Of a DNA stretch of 64,000 nucleotides, positions 32,748 to 40,527 are shown in pieces. Both the position numbers and the translations under genes were made by a program. Source of the DNA: Eubacterium sp. (GTDB lineage: Bacteria > Bacillota > Clostridia > Lachnospirales > Lachnospiraceae); the NCBI GenBank assembly GCA_017433825.1, contig JAFRGL010000025.1, positions 124,001-188,000 on the forward strand, given 5' to 3'. How positions within the stretch are numbered: position 1 is the first letter of the stretch; each line of letters begins with the position of its first letter. The notes below the pieces were generated by a model that was not told where the DNA came from, did not search any database, and was given only the letters and a program-made list of their open reading frames with translations.

Positions 32748-35198
32748 TCAGATCAGGTTCTCGGTTCTGGATATCAGATCCTCCTGCTGGTCGTGGGAAA
32801 GCTCCACGAAATAGGCAGAATAACCGGCGATACGGACGACCAGGTTTTTGTAGGCATCCGGGTCTTCCTGGGCGGCCCGCATGGTTTCCGTGGAAACGAT
32901 GTTGTACTGGGTTTCCATACCGCCGGCAGCAAGGTAGGCTTTCGTCATATCCCGCAGCTTTGCCAGGCCGTCTTCCCTTGCTACCGCGGAGGGATGAATC
33001 CGAAGATTCAACGCGATGCCGTCCATGAAGCGGCTGTGATCATAGCAGCAGGAGCTTTCCAGCACCGCCGTCGGACCGTTCTTGTCCCTGCCCTGCGCGG
33101 GGCTTGTGGCATCCGCAATGGGCTCTCCCGTTCTTCTGCCGTCCGGTGTGGCATATGTATCATATCCCTGCGCAATGTGGTCGGATGCACCGTAAAGCCC
33201 GGCCTTGAACTTCGTATACAGGTTGCCGGAGCACTGTTCGCATGTCCAGTAATAGGTGTCAATGGCATATTTCATGAACCTGTCGGCATAAGGATCGTTA
33301 TTGCCGAAATGCGGTACATCCCGGATAATCTGCTGGCGCAGGTCCTCGTAGCCTTCCCAGTTGGCCATATAGGCATCATACAGCTGCCTGGTGGTAATCA
33401 GCTTCTTGTCGAAGCACATGTATTCGATAGTGGACAGGCAGTCGGCAATCGTCGCAAAGCCGGTGCCGGTGCCGCCGTGGGAATTGTATTTTGCGCCGCC
33501 CCAGGCACAGTCCAGACCCTGCTCCATGCAGCCGTCGACGGAGATGGAGATAGCCGGAATCGTCACATAAAACTCTGACAGATATTCTCCCCAGTTATTT
33601 ATGGTAACAGACGCCTTCAGGAAATACAGGGAAAGCTTCTTCCAGGCTTCCTTTACCTCCTCGATATCCTTCATTTCATACAGATAACCGGTATGAATGC
33701 TGCACTGCTCGCCGTTAAAGGGATTTTTGCCGTCATTCATCGCGGTCACGAAAATGGCGCTGTACAGCAGGGAATTGTACGGCGGCGTAATGCCGGACGG
33801 ACAGGGATAGTCATTGCCGGAACCGGTGATCTCCTGACATCCGATAACCGCATAATCCCTCGCGTCCTCCAGCGTAAAGTTCAGCTCCTTCATCAGGCCC
33901 GGTATGATGACATGGTCATTCTGGATAAGCGGCAGGCCGCCGACGATGGTGGCGGCGGAAAGGGCCGCATCCCACAGCTCATCACTGCTGTCTTCATGCA
34001 CCCTTAAGGAAACCGTCGGGTCATGCAGGGAAAGCCTTGCCAGTGTTTCCAGCACCATGTAGGTAACCTGGTTTTCCGCATCCATGCCGGTATGCGGGTC
34101 AATACCGCCTATCGTCGTATGTTGGTAGGTATTGCCCACGCCAACGGTTTTCATGACGTTGGCCGGCTGTACGGAGTAAAACGCATTGGTTTTCAGGAAG
34201 AAAATATCCGTAAGCTCCTGGGCGAAATCCATGTCGATCCTGCCTTCCTTCAGGTCACGCTCCAGGTAAGGCCAGGTATACTGGTCGAAACGTCCGAAGG
34301 AAATGCACGGCGTGTTGGACTCCAGAAGTATCAGTTCCTTGTACAGAATCGTCAGCTGTAAGGCCTGCCAGTAGGTTTTCGCGGGATTTTCCGCAATCCA
34401 CGCCAGATTTTCCGCCATGGTGACAAGTTCCGCTTTTCTCTTCTCATCCGTGCATTCTTCCGCTTTCTTCGCGGCTGCATCCGCATATCGGCGAATGAGA
34501 ATCATGGCGGCATCGCAGGTATCCGCAACAGCGGTGTAAAACAGATATTTGCGCATGTCATGGCCCATGATGTCGTTTCTGTGGGCGTCCGTGAAGGCCT
34601 TTGCCTGCTCTTTAATAGCCTTAAAGCCAGTAGAAAGGATCTTCCGATAGCCGGGGGTCAGATGTCCGGCCTGGTACATCATGATAGGCTGATAGATGCT
34701 TTTGTTGGCGGAGACATCCATCCGGCAGAATTCCTCGTAGCCTTCGGGATACCAGGCATTTGCCGTGTCGGTAATCTTCCGTCCCTGCCACCAGTCGTCA
34801 ATTTCCTTTAATTTCTGCACGTCTTCTGCGGAAACAATGATGGGGATGTCGGCGTCATCCGGATTGTGGTAATAACCGTCCTCTTTCAGCTCATATTTGC
34901 CTGCGGCAATCTCGCCTAAAATCCAGCCGCCGCCGGACCATTCCGGATATACCAGGTTTGCACAGAAGCCGGCAGCCTGGTTGGCGCAGATGAGCTCGTC
35001 GTCCTCCACCAGCGCGGTATGATTCTCACAGATGTATTTCAGCGCTTTGGACCGGGCAATGACAGGTACCATATGCTCATGTTTTTTATAAAAGGCGGTC
35101 ATGTTTTCCGCCCGTTCGGTATCGATACGGATGATACGATCCCGGATTCTGTTATGAAAACGTTCGACTCTTTCAGTTACACTTCTCCACTGTCTCAT
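32748..35198 (-). CDS. Glycyl radical enzyme of the PFL/diol-dehydratase superfamily, substrate unknown
   Basis: 816 residues. The C-terminal glycyl radical motif is RIAGYSAYF with G792, and the thiyl-radical cysteine is C454 in VIGCQEITG, with a glutamate at +2 (E456). Diol-dehydratase-type members such as glycerol dehydratase, choline lyase and hydroxyproline dehydratase have GCVEP here, while PFL has CC, so GCQE marks a different subgroup. These oxygen-sensitive cytosolic enzymes need a radical SAM activase. None is encoded in this window, and a terminator separates this gene from the cupin gene upstream. Annotations as pyruvate formate-lyase should be treated with caution. Confidence 0.88.
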   Translation of the reverse strand: MRQWRSVTERVERFHNRIRDRIIRIDTERAENMTAFYKKHEHMVPVIARSKALKYICENHTALVEDDELICANQAAGFCANLVYPEWSGGGWILGEIAAGKYELKEDGYYHNPDDADIPIIVSAEDVQKLKEIDDWWQGRKITDTANAWYPEGYEEFCRMDVSANKSIYQPIMMYQAGHLTPGYRKILSTGFKAIKEQAKAFTDAHRNDIMGHDMRKYLFYTAVADTCDAAMILIRRYADAAAKKAEECTDEKRKAELVTMAENLAWIAENPAKTYWQALQLTILYKELILLESNTPCISFGRFDQYTWPYLERDLKEGRIDMDFAQELTDIFFLKTNAFYSVQPANVMKTVGVGNTYQHTTIGGIDPHTGMDAENQVTYMVLETLARLSLHDPTVSLRVHEDSSDELWDAALSAATIVGGLPLIQNDHVIIPGLMKELNFTLEDARDYAVIGCQEITGSGNDYPCPSGITPPYNSLLYSAIFVTAMNDGKNPFNGEQCSIHTGYLYEMKDIEEVKEAWKKLSLYFLKASVTINNWGEYLSEFYVTIPAISISVDGCMEQGLDCAWGGAKYNSHGGTGTGFATIADCLSTIEYMCFDKKLITTRQLYDAYMANWEGYEDLRQQIIRDVPHFGNNDPYADRFMKYAIDTYYWTCEQCSGNLYTKFKAGLYGASDHIAQGYDTYATPDGRRTGEPIADATSPAQGRDKNGPTAVLESSCCYDHSRFMDGIALNLRIHPSAVAREDGLAKLRDMTKAYLAAGGMETQYNIVSTETMRAAQEDPDAYKNLVVRIAGYSAYFVELSHDQQEDLISRTENLI

Positions 35199-35284
35199 GT
35201 TCTTTTACCTCATACATTTCAGATGCATTTTGTAATAGAGTTCCTTGATTTTAAGTTTAATATATTCATGTCCGAAAAGCAATG

Positions 35285-35326
35285 AACAACTTGTTTTTAA
35301 GCATATAATTATGTAAACCAGTTGTT
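35285..35326. promoter_or_regulatory. Inverted repeat upstream of the glycyl radical enzyme gene
   Basis: AACAACTTGTTT (35285-35296) and AAACCAGTTGTT (35315-35326) form a 12-bp inverted repeat with one mismatch and an 18-bp spacer, about 90-130 bp before the start codon. It is a possible regulator site. The rest of the 35199-35433 gap is AT-rich, with no gene or known RNA seen. Confidence 0.4.
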
Positions 35327-35433
35327 ATTCTGCGGTTTAAATATTACAAAAGCGTTAAATCAAGCACTTTCAGTCGTAATCCGACAGCATTTTATGATGA
35401 AAATGAAATATTTTCGAAATATATGTTCCCGCA

Positions 35434-35459
35434 CAAAAAAAGGCAGCCCGAAGGCTGCC
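35434..35459 (-). terminator. Terminator of the cupin gene
   Basis: GGCAGCC/GGCTGCC stem with a CGAA/TTCG tetraloop (35442-35459), followed on the - strand by seven T residues. Confidence 0.92.
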
Positions 35460-35480
35460 ACGGAAGCATATTCGCTCTTG

Positions 35481-35978
35481 TTATTCTTTTTCGTTCAGTT
35501 CGTGGGCAACACCCGTTGATGTAGGCTTGTTGGCATAGAAAGGATTCATGGAAATTGAAAAATGCAGAATCGGCCGGTGCAGCTCCAGAATGGAAAGAGG
35601 CAGATGCTTTAAGCCGCCGGGAATGAAGATCATGGAGCTTTTGGTCAGCCTGTGCATTTCACCGTTGATGCCCACTTCTATCACGCCGCCCAGGTCATAG
35701 GGATCGTCCGGATTTGAACCGATAAAACCGATGAGCTCATCAAAATCATGGACATGCTCATCGTGCTTGTAAAGCGGCCGCATCTCGGAAGCGGAATGGT
35801 ACCAGCTCATGTTCATCTGGAACGCGCCGGGTACCACGTTGGCATCCATCCACAGAAGGCGGTTGGCGTACGTCTTGTAGAATTCCTTGAAATCCTCGGA
35901 CATAGCCGGCGCCTGCAGGGTCTGGACGATATACTTGCCGTATTCGCCTTCATTGTTCATTACATACTTCTCTTCCAT
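35481..35978 (-). CDS. Cupin-fold protein
   Basis: 165 residues. The cupin motif 1 region HDEHVHDFDELIGFIG has several potential metal ligands (three histidines and a glutamate), and the second motif is FIPGGLKHLPL. Metal-binding cupins range from isomerases to dioxygenases and sensors; no substrate is evident. A strong AAAAGGAGAAG site precedes the ATG. It follows the NUDIX gene by 21 bp and ends at a terminator. Confidence 0.78.
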   Translation of the reverse strand: MEEKYVMNNEGEYGKYIVQTLQAPAMSEDFKEFYKTYANRLLWMDANVVPGAFQMNMSWYHSASEMRPLYKHDEHVHDFDELIGFIGSNPDDPYDLGGVIEVGINGEMHRLTKSSMIFIPGGLKHLPLSILELHRPILHFSISMNPFYANKPTSTGVAHELNEKE

Positions 35979-35999
35979 TGTTCTTCTCCTTTTTGCAAA

Positions 36000-36614
36000 T
36001 CAATCGTATATATATTCCTTGATCATTTTCGTAAACCAGTACATTATTTTGGCGGTCAGCCCCCAAATGGTCCGTTCGCCGTAATAATAAAACAGGGTTT
36101 CCTCATTGAAGACCTTCCAGCCGTATTTTTTCCCGCCGTAAATCTTGTCAAATGGGAAATCCGGCGGCATTTCCACATGCCGGGTTACCGTATAACGGTC
36201 CGGTTCATGCTCCAGGAAGAATTCCAGGGGCACGGTGAAGGTTTCCGCCACTTCCTCCGGGTCAAAACCGCCCTTGTAGCCTGCCAGGATGCCCATCATG
36301 GTGTGAATCATCACGTTGCCGGGCATCATAACGTCAGCCGGACCCAGAAGCTCCAGCTGCCCGTCCTCCAGGAAAAGCTCTTCCTTCGCCTCACGAAGCG
36401 CAGTCTCCTCCCAGGTTTCCCCCTTCTCCTGTCTTCCGCCGGGCAGGCAGACATCTCCGGGCTGCATGACGGTTTCCGAACGTACTTCGAAAAGGATATC
36501 CCAGCCTCCGTCTTCCCGCTTAATAAAGGGGATGGTTACCACCGCGTGCCTTGCTTCCCCCAGGCCGATATATTTCGGCGTATAGTTTTTTAATCCATCA
36601 AAATCAATTGTCAT
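36000..36614 (-). CDS. NUDIX hydrolase, probable CoA pyrophosphatase
   Basis: 204 residues. The Nudix box is GGRQEKGETWEETALREA plus KEEL, with the preceding LPGG typical of the CoA pyrophosphatase (YeaB/NudL) branch. That branch cleaves CoA to phosphopantetheine and 3',5'-ADP. It is divergent from the TtcA-like gene and followed by the cupin gene. Confidence 0.88.
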   Translation of the reverse strand: MTIDFDGLKNYTPKYIGLGEARHAVVTIPFIKREDGGWDILFEVRSETVMQPGDVCLPGGRQEKGETWEETALREAKEELFLEDGQLELLGPADVMMPGNVMIHTMMGILAGYKGGFDPEEVAETFTVPLEFFLEHEPDRYTVTRHVEMPPDFPFDKIYGGKKYGWKVFNEETLFYYYGERTIWGLTAKIMYWFTKMIKEYIYD

Positions 36615-36743
36615 AAATCATTCTTCCATTTTCCGGTAATTCTTACTATAATGATGCAGTCGGGCGACACATTTTTCAGTGCTCCGGCATCATTTAAGTA
36701 TCATTATAATTGCAGACAGTTGTTTTTTCAATGAGGTGTTTTA

Positions 36744-37478
36744 ATGAAACTGCAGCAGATGATGAGCCTGGTCCGAAAGGCCATAGATGAATTTCAGATG
36801 ATTGAGGAAGGCGACCGTATCGCCGTGGGTATTTCCGGCGGGAAAGACTCTCTGACGCTTCTGGCGGCCTTAAGCGGCATCGCAAGGTTCTACCCGAAGA
36901 AATTCTCACTGGCAGCCGTATCGGTCAATCTGGGCTTTCCTGAGGCCGATTACAGTGCCGTGAAGGCATACTGCGAGGGGCTCGGCGTGGAATACCATCA
37001 GGTTGATACGCAGATAGGTGAAATTATCTTCGATGTCCGCAGGGAAAGCAATCCCTGCTCGTTGTGTTCGAAGATGAGGAAAGGCGCGTTAAATGATGCG
37101 GTGAAGGAAATGGGGTTCAATAAGGTGGCTTACGGACATCACAAGGACGACGCGGTGGAGACCATGCTGCTTTCACTGATTTATGAGGGGCGCTTTTCCA
37201 GCTTTGCCCCGGTCACTTATCTGGACAGGATGGATTTGACGGTGATCCGGCCGATGCTGTACGTCAACGAGGCTGACGTCATCGGATTCAAAAACCTGTA
37301 TAATCTTCCGGTGTTTAAAAACCCCTGTCCGGCAGACGGCAATACAAAGCGGGAGTACGCGCACAGCCTCTTAAAATCCATCAACGAAGAGGCCCCGGGG
37401 GTCAAAGAGCGGATGTTCTCGGCGATACTCAAGGGTGATCTGAGGGGTTGGAAGGATCGGGTTCCACACACCCGATAA
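36744..37478 (+). CDS. TtcA-like tRNA 2-thiolation protein
   Basis: 244 residues. The PP-loop SGGKDS is at 31-36. C105 and C108 (CSLC) plus C195 (NPCPADG) match the three cysteines that hold the [4Fe-4S] cluster of TtcA, which thiolates cytidine 32 of tRNA. The YGHHKDDAVETMLLSL motif supports the family. It is short compared with E. coli TtcA (311). A TATAAT at 36705-36710 is a possible -10, and GAGGTG precedes the ATG. Confidence 0.87.
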   Translation: MKLQQMMSLVRKAIDEFQMIEEGDRIAVGISGGKDSLTLLAALSGIARFYPKKFSLAAVSVNLGFPEADYSAVKAYCEGLGVEYHQVDTQIGEIIFDVRRESNPCSLCSKMRKGALNDAVKEMGFNKVAYGHHKDDAVETMLLSLIYEGRFSSFAPVTYLDRMDLTVIRPMLYVNEADVIGFKNLYNLPVFKNPCPADGNTKREYAHSLLKSINEEAPGVKERMFSAILKGDLRGWKDRVPHTR

Positions 37479-37484
37479 CAGAAA

Positions 37485-37680
37485 CAGCATACCCGGAATT
37501 TATTCTGAAGGGGACATCCGCAGCCCCGGCACTTTGCGATTCGTGAACAAAGTGAGCGAGCGCATTAGTGCCGCTGGAGCGAGGGCGCTGAGTGCCAGTG
37601 GCACTCGTTTAGCGCGGACCGAGCCGGCAGGCGAGACCTAAGCGAGAGCGGTCCCCGGAAGAAAAATTCCGGATATGCTG
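37485..37680. repeat. 196-bp element bounded by 30-bp inverted repeats
   Basis: Left end CAGCATACCCGGAATTT (37485-37501) continuing to GGGGAC (37510-37515) pairs with GTCCCC (37651-37656) through to CATATGCTG-type sequence ending at 37680, about 26 of 31 positions matching. Inside are CACTTTG/CAAAGTG (37530-37536 with 37548-37554), GCGCT-GAGTGCC/GGCACTC-AGCGC (37585-37596 with 37600-37615), GGACC/GGTCC (37616-37620 with 37650-37654) and repeated GAGCGAG words. It fills the gap between two converging genes and has no coding frame. A MITE-like or other dispersed intergenic repeat is likely. Confidence 0.7.
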
Positions 37681-37686
37681 TGTATT

Positions 37687-38625
37687 TTATATAAAAGCCA
37701 GTTGTTTCAATGTAAAGATAAATACAAACATCGTGGCGATGGAAAACAGCGTGGTGAATACCACGATTTCCGAAGCAAGTTCGGCATCGGCATCCATGGT
37801 GCTGGCCATGACGTAGGAGGAAACCGCGGTTGGCGCGCCGTACATGATCATAATAGGGATCAGTGTTTCGCCCCGGAATCCCAAAGCAATGCCTCCGATA
37901 ATGGCAAGCGCCGGCACGATGAGGATTTTGGCAAGCACGGTGGGCATCAGGATTCTGATATTGGCGGAAATCCGGGAGAAGACAAAGCCGCCGCCCATGA
38001 CGATAAGCGCCAGCGGCGTGGCGATTTTGCCCACATCACCCACGGTTTTCTCCACAAAGTAAGGAAGCGTTATACCGGATACCGAAATCAGGATACCGGC
38101 CACACAGGCAATAATCAGGGGATTGGTGACAATCCCCTTTATTATTTTCCGCAGCGTCACCGTACCGCCCCGGAAAGTCTCCAGACAGATGACCGCAAAC
38201 ACATTTAAGGCCGGGGTGATTAAGCCCACCATAAGGGCTGTAGTGCCCGCCTGCTCCTCTCCCACCAGGGAAATGGCCAGCGGCAGGCCGAAAAGCGCCA
38301 GGTTGCTCCGGAAAATGCCCTGGATAACTGCGCCCCTCTTCGGATTCTCTTTAATATGCCTTGGAACGACGATCATCAGGATAACGAAAAGGGCCGTCAG
38401 GGAAAGATAACCGTACAGCACCAGTTTCCCGTTGAAGGCTGCTTTCAAATCCGTTGTTGCCGTGCTTTTAAACAGGGAAAACGGCAGGAACACTTTAAAG
38501 CACAGGCTGTTAATCACCTTCAGCACACGGTCGTCATACAGGTTCAGCCTTCTTAAAACCCAGCCAAGCACCATAAAGCAGAAAAGCGGCAGGACGGCAT
38601 TTAATGATATAATCAGATTTTCCAT
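37687..38625 (-). CDS. Auxin efflux carrier (AEC) family transporter
   Basis: 312 residues with ten membrane helices. AEC/malonate-permease-like features are VLGWVLRRLNLYD at the N-terminus, FRSNLALFGLPLA in the middle and APTAVSSYVMA near the end. Bacterial AEC proteins move dicarboxylates or malate; the substrate is unknown. It begins 18 bp after the RNase E/G gene and is the last gene of that - strand run. Confidence 0.88.
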   Translation of the reverse strand: MENLIISLNAVLPLFCFMVLGWVLRRLNLYDDRVLKVINSLCFKVFLPFSLFKSTATTDLKAAFNGKLVLYGYLSLTALFVILMIVVPRHIKENPKRGAVIQGIFRSNLALFGLPLAISLVGEEQAGTTALMVGLITPALNVFAVICLETFRGGTVTLRKIIKGIVTNPLIIACVAGILISVSGITLPYFVEKTVGDVGKIATPLALIVMGGGFVFSRISANIRILMPTVLAKILIVPALAIIGGIALGFRGETLIPIMIMYGAPTAVSSYVMASTMDADAELASEIVVFTTLFSIATMFVFIFTLKQLAFI

Positions 38626-38643
38626 GGATGTCGGTATGCCTTT

Positions 38644-39840
38644 CTATCCCTGCAGCTGCTCTTTCAGGGATTTTCTGGATTTCCTGCGGGTTATTTCCAT
38701 GATGCCAAGCCTGGTGATATCCACCACATTCGTCTTGACCGGGTCGGACGCAAAGCCTGCGGCCATCGTGTCCAGAAGCTCCTGCTCCTGGCCTTTCGCG
38801 GTCATGTTGATGAAATCCACCAGTATCGTCCCGGACAGATTCCGCAGACGTATCTGCGCAGAGATTTCCCTCGCCGCCTCCATATTCACCTTGTGAAAAT
38901 CTTCCTTGCGGAAGGTTTTCTTAACCAGCTTTCCGGTATTTACGTCAATGCAGACAAATGCTTCCGTCTGCTGGATGACAATGGAAGCGCCGGAGGGAAG
39001 CCAGACCTTCTCGGAGGTGCAGTGATCCAGAAGAGTCGAAAACTTGTGCAGGCGGTAAAGTTCCACCATGCTGTCCGAGTAAAATGAAAGCCTGCTGGAC
39101 AGTTCCGGATGGTTGTCCTCGATATACAGCCTTAGTTCCTCATAGACTTCCGCGTCATCCGTTGTAATACGGAAGCCTTCTTCCGCCGCGGAACGCACGA
39201 GCATCTCCGTCCAGGGATTCTTCCTCCTGTACAGGCAGGTGCCCCAGGGACGGGATACGCCGATCCTCGTGATGTATTCCAGCTTCTCAGTCAGCGCATT
39301 TACATCCGAAATCAGGTCTTCCCTTGCAGCGGATGCGGCATTTGTCCGGATCACATAGGAGAACCTGTCGGACAGGGATGCATCCGATAGCACCGCCTTC
39401 AGCTCTTCCTTCGTCTCGGCAGAGAGCTTTTTGGAAAAGAATATCCCCTGTGCGTCGGTACCGGCCACCACATACCTGCCTTTTACGGAAAGATTCGCCG
39501 AAAGCCGCGTTCTTTTTGTTTTCACGGCATCCGTAACGACCTGCACCAGAAGCTCGCTTTCGGGTTTCAGCTGCCTGTCTTTGCCCGAGTATTTAATCAC
39601 CGCGTTTTCCGCGTCCTTAAAGGGCAGATAACCGGTTTCACCCTCTGAAAAGCGTACAAAAAAGCCTCCCGTCGTATCCGAACGGGATTCTATATGCCCC
39701 ACGTAAATATTGTCAAGTTTGCTTTCGCTGCCGATAAAGCTTACATCGATTTCAGCAGGCCTTCCGTTTCTCGTCAGGACGGAAACGCGGGCCGGTTTCT
39801 CATGGATGGGCATATCGGCAACAATGAGTCTGGTTTCCAA
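38644..39840 (-). CDS. Ribonuclease E/G family protein
   Basis: 398 residues. It carries an S1-like region (about 35-120) and the RNase E/G catalytic domain with the metal-binding aspartates in CIDVNTGK and ILVDFINM. It lacks the long C-terminal scaffold of RNase E and so resembles RNase G. It processes rRNA and decays mRNA. The stop of the DUF2344 gene is adjacent (1 bp), and the radSAM-DUF2344-RNase order is typical of Clostridia, where these genes usually precede rplU; here rplU is 20 kb away. Confidence 0.9.
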   Translation of the reverse strand: METRLIVADMPIHEKPARVSVLTRNGRPAEIDVSFIGSESKLDNIYVGHIESRSDTTGGFFVRFSEGETGYLPFKDAENAVIKYSGKDRQLKPESELLVQVVTDAVKTKRTRLSANLSVKGRYVVAGTDAQGIFFSKKLSAETKEELKAVLSDASLSDRFSYVIRTNAASAAREDLISDVNALTEKLEYITRIGVSRPWGTCLYRRKNPWTEMLVRSAAEEGFRITTDDAEVYEELRLYIEDNHPELSSRLSFYSDSMVELYRLHKFSTLLDHCTSEKVWLPSGASIVIQQTEAFVCIDVNTGKLVKKTFRKEDFHKVNMEAAREISAQIRLRNLSGTILVDFINMTAKGQEQELLDTMAAGFASDPVKTNVVDITRLGIMEITRRKSRKSLKEQLQG

Positions 39841-40527
39841 TTAAAAATTCTCCCCAAGTTCGGCAAGCGGCAGCAGGCGTCCATTTTGGGACGCGTAGAG
39901 CTCTTTCCTGTGGATTCCGCTTACCGGCGGTAAATTATCCATAATATGGTTTTTGAAGGCTTCTGCGGCAAGCTCGGGCCTTAAGTGATGCACACTGCCC
40001 GCGGACAGAAGCATATACAGCTTTCCGTCCGGCAGAAGCTTCATTTCATATATCCAGGGACGGATATTTACGGTTTCCTCATGCCTCTTGGTCTTTTTCA
40101 CCACTTCAATCGTATCGAGGGCAAGGAAAACTTTCAGCTTCTCTTCCGTATCGTCCGGAAGTTCTTCCGTAAAGGATACTTCGTAATCCGAAGCCGCCAC
40201 CACCGTCATGCATTTGGAAGCCTTGTCCTCCGGTACCTTTCTTATGCTTAAGACTGCAAAGCCTTCCGCCTGGGTTTCATTCATTTTCCTTATTAGTTCG
40301 TCCGCAGGCGGGGCGGAATTCACGTCCAGATCGAAATACTCCCCGTCGCTGGTCATTCCAACGCCCAGGGGAAGCGCAAAGGACATCAGCATATGCGGTG
40401 AAAAGCCTGCGGAAAAGGCCACGTCCACATCACAGCGGCGCAGCACTTTCTGGAAATACCGCATCACATCCAGATGGCTGACGTATTTCATCAGGCCGTT
40501 TTTCGAAAATTTAATCCTGATTCTCAT
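39841..40527 (-). CDS. TIGR03936/DUF2344 radical SAM-linked protein
   Basis: 228 residues. The start IRIKFSKNGLMKYVSHLDVMR and SAGFSPHMLMSFALPLGVGM are the signatures of DUF2344. It appears almost always with the radical SAM protein whose gene it overlaps here by 17 bp; in some genomes the two are fused. The joint function is unknown; RNA modification is suspected from the link to RNase E/G and ribosomal genes. Confidence 0.88.
   Translation of the reverse strand: MRIRIKFSKNGLMKYVSHLDVMRYFQKVLRRCDVDVAFSAGFSPHMLMSFALPLGVGMTSDGEYFDLDVNSAPPADELIRKMNETQAEGFAVLSIRKVPEDKASKCMTVVAASDYEVSFTEELPDDTEEKLKVFLALDTIEVVKKTKRHEETVNIRPWIYEMKLLPDGKLYMLLSAGSVHHLRPELAAEAFKNHIMDNLPPVSGIHRKELYASQNGRLLPLAELGENF

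Noticed and set aside
37485..37680. Simple bidirectional terminator between ttcA-like and AEC genes
   Set aside because: The ends are 135 bp apart with several internal hairpins and no T tract, which is far more complex than a terminator.
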